A DNA stretch of 36,285 bases from the IMG/VR virus record IMGVR_UViG_3300025030_000283, positions 1-36,285 of that record. One strand, written 5' to 3'. A model generated the notes under the pieces. The model was not told the origin of the DNA and did not search any database. It was given only the letters and a program-made list of their open reading frames with translations. Numbering within the stretch: position 1 is the first letter of the stretch; each line of letters starts with the position of its first letter. This DNA is from a virus. Both the position numbers and the translations under genes were made by a program. Shown here piece by piece: positions 29,792 through 36,285 of the stretch.

Positions 29792-30873
29792 GCGATACCG
29801 TAAGCCTCCAGATCGGCGACCAGAAAAGCGGGCTTCACCGGATCGGCAACTTCGAGAGCTACGACATCGAGGCTGATCTCTACCAGGCCGCCGACAAGTT
29901 CACCCTGGAGCTCACCAACCCCGAGGCGCCGGTCAAGGCGGGGATGCAATGCAAGCTCTTCGTCAACGAGCAACTGGAGCTGACCGGCATCATCGACAAG
30001 ACGTCCAGGAAGCACAGCAAAAGCGGCACCACCTTGAGCGTCGAGGGGCGCGACCTGATGGGGCTCCTGGTGGACAGCTACGCCGAGCAGTTCGTGACGG
30101 TGCAGGGCAAGAAGGTGAGCGAGCTGGGCGAGATGCTGATAAGGAAGATCCCCTTCATTCAGCGCTCCGCGATCCAGTACCTGCCGGACGTGGTGGGCAA
30201 GGGGAAGGGCAAGAAGAAAACCGCGGATAGCCCGCTGACGACCTTCCAGGACACGCCACAAAAGCTTAGTCAGATCGAACCGGGCATGACGGTGTTCGAG
30301 ATCCTCGCGGTCTACGCGGCCAGCCGTGGGCTGATGCCCTTCGCCCTGCCGGACGGGACCCTCATTTTCGGCCGGCCCAGGATCACCGGAGAACCGGACT
30401 TCTTCATCAACGTGCGCCGTGACGGCAAGCTGAACAACGTCGAGAGCGGCGAGGAGATCGACGACATCTCCCGGCGTTACTCGAAGATCACGGTTGTGTC
30501 CCAGGTGCAGGGCCAGAATGAGCACGGCAGCGACCCGGCAAAGGTCAACGTCAAGAAGGTCGTCACCGATCCGAACTTCCCCTTTTACAAGCCGCTGGTG
30601 GTCACGCTGAACAATGACAGCCAGACTCCCGAGCTGCACGGCCGGATGCTCCTGGAGAAGCAGCGACACGAAGGCTACAGCCTGTCCTATGTCGCTCCGC
30701 TGCACAGCCAGAACGGCGTGAACTGGGGCATCAACAAGCTCTGTACGGTGACCGACGAAGTGTTCAACGTCAACCGGACGCTGCTCATCACCAGCCGGCG
30801 CTTCCGCAAAACCAAAGAGGGGAGCTGGACCGACCTCAAGCTCGGGCCTCCGGGCCTGGTGGTGGCGCCATGA
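29788..30873 (+). CDS. Baseplate hub protein (Mu gpP-like)
   Basis: 361 residues, ATGA overlap. VSLQIGDQKSGLHRIGNFE at the start and KFTLELTNPEAPVKAGM, then EGRDLMGLLVDSYAEQF, are typical of gpP/gp44-type hubs (T4 gp27-like fold). It joins the tail tube to the central spike encoded next. Confidence 0.92.
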   Translation: MSDTVSLQIGDQKSGLHRIGNFESYDIEADLYQAADKFTLELTNPEAPVKAGMQCKLFVNEQLELTGIIDKTSRKHSKSGTTLSVEGRDLMGLLVDSYAEQFVTVQGKKVSELGEMLIRKIPFIQRSAIQYLPDVVGKGKGKKKTADSPLTTFQDTPQKLSQIEPGMTVFEILAVYAASRGLMPFALPDGTLIFGRPRITGEPDFFINVRRDGKLNNVESGEEIDDISRRYSKITVVSQVQGQNEHGSDPAKVNVKKVVTDPNFPFYKPLVVTLNNDSQTPELHGRMLLEKQRHEGYSLSYVAPLHSQNGVNWGINKLCTVTDEVFNVNRTLLITSRRFRKTKEGSWTDLKLGPPGLVVAP

Positions 30874-31469
30874 TCAGGGGGATCGTCAGAAGCGTCATTG
30901 AAGGGGTCGTTAAACGCTTCTCCGCCTACGGAAGGGGAGGGGAGACTATCGACAACCGGGAGTACCTGCAGCATTACGGCTACAGCTCCCGACCGCTGGA
31001 GGGCGCGGAGATCATCATCATTCGCGAGGGCGGTCACTTTGTGGCCGTCGCCTCGGATGATAGGCGCTACCGGATCGCCCTGGAGAACGGGGAAGTGGCG
31101 CTCTACACGGACCAGGGGGACAAGATTCACCTGAAGCGCGGCCGGATCATCGAGATCGTCGGCGGCGAGAAGATCATCGCCAGCACCAAGGTGGCCGAGA
31201 TCAGCGCGAGCGAAAGCGCCACCGTCACCACGCCGGAGCTGACCGTCGTGGCCAGCACCAAGGTGACCATGACGACTCCGCTGCTGGAGCTCTCCGGCGC
31301 GCTCACCGTGGGCGGAACGGCAGTAGTCACCGGGGCGCTCTCCTCCGCCACTTCGGTCGCCGATCCGACCGGGACCATGCAGGCCATGCGCGGCGTCTAC
31401 AACGGGCACACCCACCCCGAGCACGGCGACGGCGGCGGCACAACCGATGATCCGAATGAGGCGATGTAA
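30870..31469 (+). CDS. Central spike / baseplate assembly protein V (Mu gp45-like)
   Basis: 199 residues, ATGA overlap with the hub gene. An OB-like N-terminal domain (YGYSSRPLEGAEIIIIREGG) leads into a repetitive beta-helix (repeats of I-EI-V-G and Val-Thr-rich strands, about 90-165) and a tip with NGHTHPEH, the HxH motif that holds an iron ion in Mu gp45 and P2 gpV. The tip pierces the outer membrane. Confidence 0.93.
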   Translation: MIRGIVRSVIEGVVKRFSAYGRGGETIDNREYLQHYGYSSRPLEGAEIIIIREGGHFVAVASDDRRYRIALENGEVALYTDQGDKIHLKRGRIIEIVGGEKIIASTKVAEISASESATVTTPELTVVASTKVTMTTPLLELSGALTVGGTAVVTGALSSATSVADPTGTMQAMRGVYNGHTHPEHGDGGGTTDDPNEAM

Positions 31470-31831
31470 TGGATTTTCAGCTTAGCTATGACGCGCAGAG
31501 CGGGGCCATCGACCAGACCTTTGAGAAGTCGGGCGATATCGTCAACAACATCATCATCACCCTGGCCATCAAGAAGGGGGAGTGGTGGCATGACCCGACC
31601 TTCGGCGTCACCCATCGCCCCAGGCTCAAGAACACGCCGGCCAGCGCCCGGCTGATCCGGCAGGACATCGAGCAGGCCCTGCAATGGATCATCGACGCCG
31701 GCCGGGCCGTCGCCATCCAGGTGGAGACCTGGCGCGATGACAATAACCGCCACCGTCTCAATGTCCTGATTACCGCAACCCAGACCGATGGCCGGGTCGT
31801 TACCTACACCACATTCAGAGAGGTGGTCTGA
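31469..31831 (+). CDS. Baseplate wedge protein GP46 family (gp25/W-like)
   Basis: 120 residues. SGAIDQTFEKSGDIVNNIIITLAIKKGEWWHDPTFG and LIRQDIEQALQWIIDAG identify the Mu gp46 family, equivalent to T4 gp25. It joins sheath and baseplate. One-base overlaps with both neighbours. Confidence 0.92.
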   Translation: MDFQLSYDAQSGAIDQTFEKSGDIVNNIIITLAIKKGEWWHDPTFGVTHRPRLKNTPASARLIRQDIEQALQWIIDAGRAVAIQVETWRDDNNRHRLNVLITATQTDGRVVTYTTFREVV

Positions 31832-32604
31832 TGCCTTTTGCCGTGCCGTCATACGATGAGTTGCTGCAGGCCATCCTTACCGACTACATCAACCAGTTCC
31901 CCGGAGCCGACACCTCCAAGGGCTCCCTGATCTACGTGAAGTCGGCCGCCATCGCCTCGGCCTTCTGGGGGCTGTATCAGCACCAGCGCTGGATCGCCAA
32001 CCAGGCGTTTCCTGACACGGCCGATACAGAGAATCTTGAGCATCATGCCTGGGTGAGAGGTATCACCAGGAAGGCCAACGAGACCGACGCCGATCTGCTG
32101 GCCCGGCTGCTGGAGTACATCCGTCGCCCGCCTGCTGGCGGCAACAAGCATGACTACGTCAAGTGGGCTCTGGAAGTGACCAACGTAAAGGCCGCTTACT
32201 GCATACCCCTAGGGCAGGGGCTCGGGTCGGTCGACGTGGTGATAGTGGCTGATCCGTCCACCGGTAGCGACATCCCCAGCGCGGAGCTGCTAGAGGAGGT
32301 GCGGGCCTACATAGACGACCTCCGGCCGGTGACAGCCAAGTACCTCCGGGTGCTCGCGCCCGTGATTCTGACCCAGAATGTGACCATCGAGGGGGCCGGC
32401 ACCAACTACAATGCCGTTCAGACCGCCCTCGATATCGCCGCCTACCTCGAAGGTTTCACGCCTGGTCAGACGCTGTATCGCAGCCAGCTGGGAAACTTCG
32501 CCATCCTGAACGGTGCGGATGATGTCACTGTCACCCTCCCGGCGGCCAATGTGGTGTCTACCCCGATGCAGATCATCCGCCCTGGAGTGATCAATGTTAC
32601 ATAA
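31831..32604 (+). CDS. Baseplate J-like protein (Mu gp47-like), shorter than usual
   Basis: 257 residues. Opening AVPSYDELLQAILTDYINQFPGADTSKGS and LEHHAWVRGITRKANETDADLLARLLEYIRRPPAGG are typical of the gpJ/gp47 family (T4 gp6-like wedge). At 257 residues it is shorter than many gp47 proteins, which are usually above 330; the ending is intact and overlaps the next gene by 11 bases, so it seems a compact version rather than a truncated one. Confidence 0.9.
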   Translation: MPFAVPSYDELLQAILTDYINQFPGADTSKGSLIYVKSAAIASAFWGLYQHQRWIANQAFPDTADTENLEHHAWVRGITRKANETDADLLARLLEYIRRPPAGGNKHDYVKWALEVTNVKAAYCIPLGQGLGSVDVVIVADPSTGSDIPSAELLEEVRAYIDDLRPVTAKYLRVLAPVILTQNVTIEGAGTNYNAVQTALDIAAYLEGFTPGQTLYRSQLGNFAILNGADDVTVTLPAANVVSTPMQIIRPGVINVT

Positions 32605-33139
32605 GGAAGCTTTGAAACTGCTTACGCCTCTGGCGCTGGGAGGTGGCCATGATCGGGATATCGCCATCGAAGGGGGGCACCTCGACCAGGCTGCCGGACG
32701 TGGCAGCGACCTTCTCGCCGAGCAATTCGCCAGCAGTGCGTTTGAAGTTCTGGAAGCATGGGAGAGGAGCTATGCCACCGCGCCGCTGTATGACGACTCG
32801 GTGCAGGTCAGGCGGAATCGGGTAGTGCAGAAGATGAGCGAATTGGGCCGGCTTGATCGCGCCTACTTTGTCCAGATGGCCGCCGTCCTCGGGTACGACA
32901 TCATCATCGAGGAGCTTAGTCCATTCATGCCGGGTTGGAGCGGAGCTGGGGACGAGTTGGGGGATGACGACTCGGACTGGTGCTGGCGGGTTTATTATGC
33001 AGAGGCCGACGCCTATGTCTTTCGGGCAGGCGAGTCTCTAGCCGGTGAATTGCTGAGCTACTCACTGGCGGATCTGATGCAGCAGATGCTTGAAAACCTG
33101 AAGCCGGCAGACACATTCGTCGAATTTATCGAGGTATAG
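32594..33139 (+). CDS. DUF2313 tail protein (YmfQ / Mu gp48-like)
   Basis: 181 residues from ATG 32594. LAEQFASSAFEVLEAWERSYATAPLYDDSVQVRRNRVVQKMSELGR in outline matches DUF2313; the middle has a Trp/Asp-rich loop (DDDSDWCWRVYYAEAD). It belongs to the T4 gp53/gp6-associated wedge set and precedes the fibre gene as in Mu. Confidence 0.9.
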   Translation: MLHKEALKLLTPLALGGGHDRDIAIEGGHLDQAAGRGSDLLAEQFASSAFEVLEAWERSYATAPLYDDSVQVRRNRVVQKMSELGRLDRAYFVQMAAVLGYDIIIEELSPFMPGWSGAGDELGDDDSDWCWRVYYAEADAYVFRAGESLAGELLSYSLADLMQQMLENLKPADTFVEFIEV

Positions 33140-33148
33140 GGGAGAGGT

Positions 33149-35089
33149 ATGCAGAGAATTGATTCCATTGATGGCTTTTTTCACGAAGGGAACCCGGCTA
33201 CTGGTCAGAAAGGAACTAAGGTTAAAGGTGATTGGCTAAATGCCATCCAGGAGGAGCTAGCTAAAGTCGTGGAGGCTTCCGGACAGATTCTGGATGAAGC
33301 AGAAAACAACCAGATGGAAGTGGCCCTGAGATCGGGCAGACTCCAAGATGTGATCTATGCCAGGGTTTATGACACTCTTGCCGAGGCCGATGCAGCGGCT
33401 GTGGCAGCTGGCAGGCGGCTGATCATTTCCACCCCCTGGGATATTCCGGTGGGGGCTACGCTCAATGCGTATGTGGAGATGATTCACGGAGGGGTGCTCA
33501 ATGTGGCCGGTGCCCTGAATGTCCCCAACGGATTGAAGGGCTGCCCTGGGTGCCTTAACCTTACAGGCACAGGGAATGTGCAACTTCCCCAGGGGGTGAT
33601 TTATCCTTACTTCTTTGTCGGCACTGATGCCAAGAAGGTGCAGGATGCCTTTAACACGGCTCTCAATTTTACCCCCTACACCATAGATTATGCAAACAAC
33701 AGGGAATTTAACGTCATCGTCTTTGACAGGATGTATGACATCACCGGCTCCACCATCCTGATAAAGAAAGCTGACGCCTCCACAAATGCCGTTTTACAAA
33801 GCATCGACAGGCGGCACCTCTATTTGATTGGCAAAGGGGGTGGCATCAGGAAGATGGATGGTGGTTTTGTGTTCAGTGTCCCTGACACAATCCTCATCAC
33901 TGGTGACATCACCTCCTCTGGCATGAAGTATCAGAGTTCCACGGGCTCAGGAGTGACTGTCTGGAACAATGACAAGCTCATCAGGGTGAGAAGCCTTGGG
34001 GACACTTACAGGGACATTGACCATGTAGGTGCAGCAAGAGGCCCCAGAGGGCCTGGTTATCCTGGCCTGTGCCAGTCTGTCACCTTCAAGGCATGCAATG
34101 TTACTGGTGGCACTGGCTGGGCCTGGGAGTTTGTGGATGCAGCAGATGTGTCCATTGACTACAACCTTGTGGAGATGAGGACCAGTGTTGGAGGGGATTC
34201 TGGTGCCATCAGGAATTACGAGGTTGTGAACGATCCCCCCACTTCACTGAACTCTGCCCTGAGAATCAGGGGCAATGTGATCGAGGGCATTTCTGGCACT
34301 GCATTAAGGTTGGGGGCCAGCACAGGGTTGACTGTAACTGGCAACTACCTTGAAGCCAATTTCTGCAACTTTGACTTCAGCAGTGTCTGCTACACCAACT
34401 CCCTGGGCGTGGTGGTGATTGGCAACTTCCTCAACCCTCTGAGTGTCAATGCTCCTGATCAGACCATTGCTCACATCAAGTGGGGCCACCTGGGTGGTGA
34501 TGGGGCAACATCCATAGGCAATGTTGGCATAGGCCAACCCCTCCACTCCATTGGCCCACAGGGTGTGGCCACAGGGGTGCTTTTCTCCACTGGTGATTAT
34601 GGCACCATCCATGCTGACACAGTAGGGTCTGCCCTGCTTGTGAAGGCCAAGGACATTGCCACCTTGAAAACACAGATGGCTGCTGTGGATGCTGAGACCA
34701 CTGGCAACTGGACTCCTGTGATAAAAGGAGCAACCACACCAGGGGCTAATGGCTATGCCCTTCAAGCAGGGGTGTGGCGCAAGAGAGGCAAGAGGGTGTT
34801 TTTCACCTGCATTGTGGCTCTGAATGCAAAGGATGCAGCAATGGCAGGGGCAATCTCAATTGGTGGTCTCACGCATGAAGCTCTGGCGGGGTATTACTTC
34901 CCCTGCACCATTGGCAAGCTCAGATACACAGCCCTGGGAGCTGGCAAGTTTGCAAAAGCTGCCAATGTCTTTGGCTTTGAAATCAAGCTCACTGAGCTGG
35001 CCACCAACAACACGGATTCTGATGAGGTGCCTGCAAACCTCACGGCCAACACCTATTACAGCATTTCGGGGACGTATTACACGGCATAA
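33149..35089 (+). CDS. Tail fibre protein, mosaic and CpG-poor
   Basis: 646 residues with GGGGAGAGG before the ATG. The N-terminal ~70 residues (IDSIDGFFHEGNP, VKGDWLNAIQEELAKVVEASG) are the baseplate-attachment domain of Mu-like fibres. The middle has beta-helix character (IRGNVIEGISGTALRLG, VTGNYLEANFCNFDF). The C-terminus begins at TGNWTPVIKGATTPG, a common receptor-binding tip domain. Base composition changes inside the gene: CpG is nearly absent from about 33830 to 35000, Arg is almost always AGG/AGA, and TG/CA steps abound. This marks the distal part as acquired or specially selected. Confidence 0.88.
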   Translation: MQRIDSIDGFFHEGNPATGQKGTKVKGDWLNAIQEELAKVVEASGQILDEAENNQMEVALRSGRLQDVIYARVYDTLAEADAAAVAAGRRLIISTPWDIPVGATLNAYVEMIHGGVLNVAGALNVPNGLKGCPGCLNLTGTGNVQLPQGVIYPYFFVGTDAKKVQDAFNTALNFTPYTIDYANNREFNVIVFDRMYDITGSTILIKKADASTNAVLQSIDRRHLYLIGKGGGIRKMDGGFVFSVPDTILITGDITSSGMKYQSSTGSGVTVWNNDKLIRVRSLGDTYRDIDHVGAARGPRGPGYPGLCQSVTFKACNVTGGTGWAWEFVDAADVSIDYNLVEMRTSVGGDSGAIRNYEVVNDPPTSLNSALRIRGNVIEGISGTALRLGASTGLTVTGNYLEANFCNFDFSSVCYTNSLGVVVIGNFLNPLSVNAPDQTIAHIKWGHLGGDGATSIGNVGIGQPLHSIGPQGVATGVLFSTGDYGTIHADTVGSALLVKAKDIATLKTQMAAVDAETTGNWTPVIKGATTPGANGYALQAGVWRKRGKRVFFTCIVALNAKDAAMAGAISIGGLTHEALAGYYFPCTIGKLRYTALGAGKFAKAANVFGFEIKLTELATNNTDSDEVPANLTANTYYSISGTYYTA

Positions 35090-35117
35090 GGAGAAGAGTT
35101 CAACAAAAGAGAAGCGA

Positions 35118-35147
35118 CCGGCGGCCATGTTGTAGCATGGACGCCGG
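35118..35147 (+). other. Hairpin after the tail fibre gene
   Basis: CCGGCG-G-CCATG (35118-35129) pairs with CATGG-A-CGCCGG (35136-35147) with one mismatch and loop TTGTAG. No T tract follows; a weak terminator or 3' stabiliser. Confidence 0.45.
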
Positions 35148-35170
35148 CCATCCAACCCACAGAAGCACCC

Positions 35171-35251
35171 TGTGAGCCAGACCAAGGCTTCCCACTCTGA
35201 TCAGAGCGGGGGGAGCCTACCACACCTTTAACCGAAATAAAAGGGCTCACA
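35171..35251 (+). promoter_or_regulatory. Nested stem structure with central GATC before the Dam-type gene
   Basis: TGTGAGCC (35171-35178) pairs with GGCTCACA (35244-35251). Inside, AGGCTTCCC (35185-35193) pairs with GGGGAGCCT (35210-35218, one G-T), and its head is the palindrome CTCTGATCAGAG (35195-35206), whose centre is a GATC Dam site. The structure ends five bases before the methylase ATG, where it covers the expected ribosome site. Confidence 0.5.
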
Positions 35252-35255
35252 CACA

Positions 35256-36029
35256 ATGAAGCATTATCCGGTACTAGCATGGCCGGGCGGCAAGCGCCGC
35301 TTGGCAAAGAAGTTACTCCCCCTGATCCAGAGTCGCCCGCACAGTTGCTACGTGGAAGAGTTTACCGGCGGCGGATCGATGTTCTTTATGAGAGAGCCGG
35401 CATCCGTCGAGGTCATAAACGATGCCAACTGTGAGCTGATCAACCTGTACCGCGTAGTAAAGCATCACCTTGAGGAGTTGATTAGACAATTTAAATGGGC
35501 CTTGGCCAGTCGGCAGCTGTACGAATGGGCCAAAGAGACGCCAGTCGAGGTGCTCACGGACATACAGCGTGCTGCGCGCTTTCTGTATTTGCAGAAGCTC
35601 TCTTTTGGCAGCAAGGTTAGCAGCCAGACCTTTGGCATATCGCCCAGCTCGCCGCCTAGGTTTAACATCCTCCGATTGGAGGAGGATCTAAGCCAGGCGC
35701 ATCTTAGACTGGCGCGGGTGTGGGTCGAGCACCTCGACTGGCTGAAGTGTCTCCAGAGGTGGGACCGAGAGTACACGCTTCACTTCATGGACCCGCCGTA
35801 CTGGCAGACCGAAGGCTACGGCGTGGACTTCCCCCTGACGGAGTACGAGAAGATCGCCGAGGCGATGCGCACCATGAAGGGCAGCGCCATCCTCACCATC
35901 AACGACCACCCCGAGATGCGGCGAATCTTCGAAGGCTTCAGCGTGGAGGCGGTGGATATCAGCTACACGATAGGGGGAGGAGGCAAGGGCACAAAACAGC
36001 GAGAACTGATCTTTAAGACGTGGTCCTAA
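35256..36029 (+). CDS. Dam-family N6-adenine DNA methyltransferase
   Basis: 257 residues. The Dam family order is visible: AWPGGKRRLAKKLLPLI (8-24), motif I EEFTGGGSMFF (34-44), and motif IV MDPPYW (178-183), with the helical target-recognition region between. These enzymes methylate adenine, often in GATC; the actual site here is unknown. No clear Shine-Dalgarno box is present before the ATG; the region is within the nested stems. As the last gene of the phage it sits where Mu has the mom modification operon, so protection of phage DNA is likely. Confidence 0.92.
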   Translation: MKHYPVLAWPGGKRRLAKKLLPLIQSRPHSCYVEEFTGGGSMFFMREPASVEVINDANCELINLYRVVKHHLEELIRQFKWALASRQLYEWAKETPVEVLTDIQRAARFLYLQKLSFGSKVSSQTFGISPSSPPRFNILRLEEDLSQAHLRLARVWVEHLDWLKCLQRWDREYTLHFMDPPYWQTEGYGVDFPLTEYEKIAEAMRTMKGSAILTINDHPEMRRIFEGFSVEAVDISYTIGGGGKGTKQRELIFKTWS

Positions 36030-36167
36030 CGGCGTGGCCGTCTAAGGGCGAGTCGGAAAAGTCCAGCCAGAAGCAAGCCTCGAACGCCTCAGGGATATCG
36101 ACATTTTGAAGGGGCGGAAATAGGCCGTAAATAATAACATTCAATATCAACAGTGCAGGTCATTTAA

Positions 36168-36213
36168 GGCGGATTCAATCAGGGTGCCAACCCCGTTGAA
36201 CCCGCCTTTTTTT
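36168..36213 (+). terminator. Strong rho-independent terminator at the right end
   Basis: GGCGGATTCAA (36168-36178) pairs with TTGAACCCGCC (36196-36206; one G-T pair), followed by seven T. The loop contains GTGCCAA (36184-36190), a copy of the transposase-site core, so terminator and right-end site overlap. Confidence 0.88.
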
Positions 36214-36272
36214 GAAGAAGGGGCAGTGCCAAAGCAAACGCAAAGTGGTGCCAAAGCGAGCGCGCCGCAACA
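36184..36272. repeat. Right-end transposase binding sites (attR-like)
   Basis: GTGCCAAAG at 36226-36234 and 36248-36256, exactly 22 bases apart, plus a weaker GTGCCAA at 36184-36190, all in one orientation, i.e. TTTGGCAC pointing inward from the right end. This matches Mu R1, R2 and R3. By analogy the right terminus lies about 17 bases beyond the outermost core, with a CA at 36271-36272 as candidate. The bases after that would be host DNA. Confidence 0.65.
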
Positions 36273-36285
36273 GCTGCTTTAGATT

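Noticed and set aside
34304-34765. 153-residue minus-strand frame inside the tail fibre, as a possible reversed fibre module
   Set aside because: It arises from the CpG-poor composition. No inverted flanking repeats or invertase gene were seen, so a Mu-like invertible G segment is not supported.
33149-35089. Diversity-generating retroelement target in the fibre
   Set aside because: No reverse transcriptase, template repeat or run of variable AAC-type codons is present.
100-36285. Exact termini with 5-bp target duplication
   Set aside because: No 5-base sequence before a TG near the left sites matches one after a CA near the right sites in this window.
1-36285. CRISPR array, tRNA or rRNA genes, insertion sequences
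   Set aside because: No regularly spaced repeats, tRNA-like cloverleaf, rRNA sequence or extra transposase gene was noticed on reading both strands.

Overview
The window holds an essentially complete Mu-like transposable prophage (Mu-type myovirus). It sits in a GC-rich bacterial chromosome, probably a Geobacter-type deltaproteobacterium; that host guess rests on composition and general resemblance only. The first ~43 bases look like the 3' end of a host gene. Both ends carry copies of a TTTGGCAC core arranged as in Mu: left sites at 141-148 (pointing inward) and 201-208 (inverted), right sites at 36184-36190, 36226-36233 and 36248-36255 (all pointing inward, two exactly 22 bp apart). The exact termini and the 5-bp target duplication could not be fixed.

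Layout. 249-1416: a small rightward gene, a leftward gene and a leftward LexA-type autocleaving repressor. 1417-1634: operator/promoter region with repeated TGACGCA elements and a rightward early promoter. 1635-5898: early operon with an unusual first gene, a leftward gene on the opposite strand, a Ner-like HTH protein, the DDE transposase (MuA) and its ATPase partner (MuB). 5934-11400: accessory early/middle genes, mostly small DNA-binding or zinc-ribbon proteins, plus DUF3164, a methyltransferase, GemA, and at the end a Mor/C-type activator. A rho-independent terminator (11455-11492) closes this part.

11615-14774: lysis and miscellaneous block: endolysin-like protein, a protein with a phospholipase-A2-like active site, a baseplate/fibre-like protein, two small proteins (one exported), a tail-fibre-assembly-like protein, a DksA-type zinc finger and a DUF2730 membrane coiled-coil protein. 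14774-22456: packaging and head genes (gp26-like, small and large terminase, DUF935 portal, MuF, virion morphogenesis protein, protease with nested scaffold, cement protein, major capsid). 22536-33139: exported protein, FluMu-type protein, connector proteins, sheath, tube, frameshifted tail chaperones, tape measure, DNA-circularisation/hub/spike proteins and baseplate wedge proteins in Mu order. 33149-36029: tail fibre and a Dam-family methylase, followed by a strong terminator and the right end.

Regulation can be read as follows: the repressor holds the TGACGCA operators and shuts the early promoter; RecA-stimulated self-cleavage would release it; the early operon makes the transposition proteins and finally the Mor-like activator, which would turn on the lysis/head/tail genes. 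The most unusual observations are: (i) an extreme lack of CpG in the distal two-thirds of the tail-fibre gene; (ii) a PLA2-like protein beside the endolysin; (iii) a nested RNA/DNA structure centred on a GATC site just before the Dam-type methylase gene; (iv) a divergent gene pair sharing one palindromic Shine-Dalgarno box; and (v) convergent genes whose overlapping ends read the same KPIGF peptide from a 16-bp palindrome.
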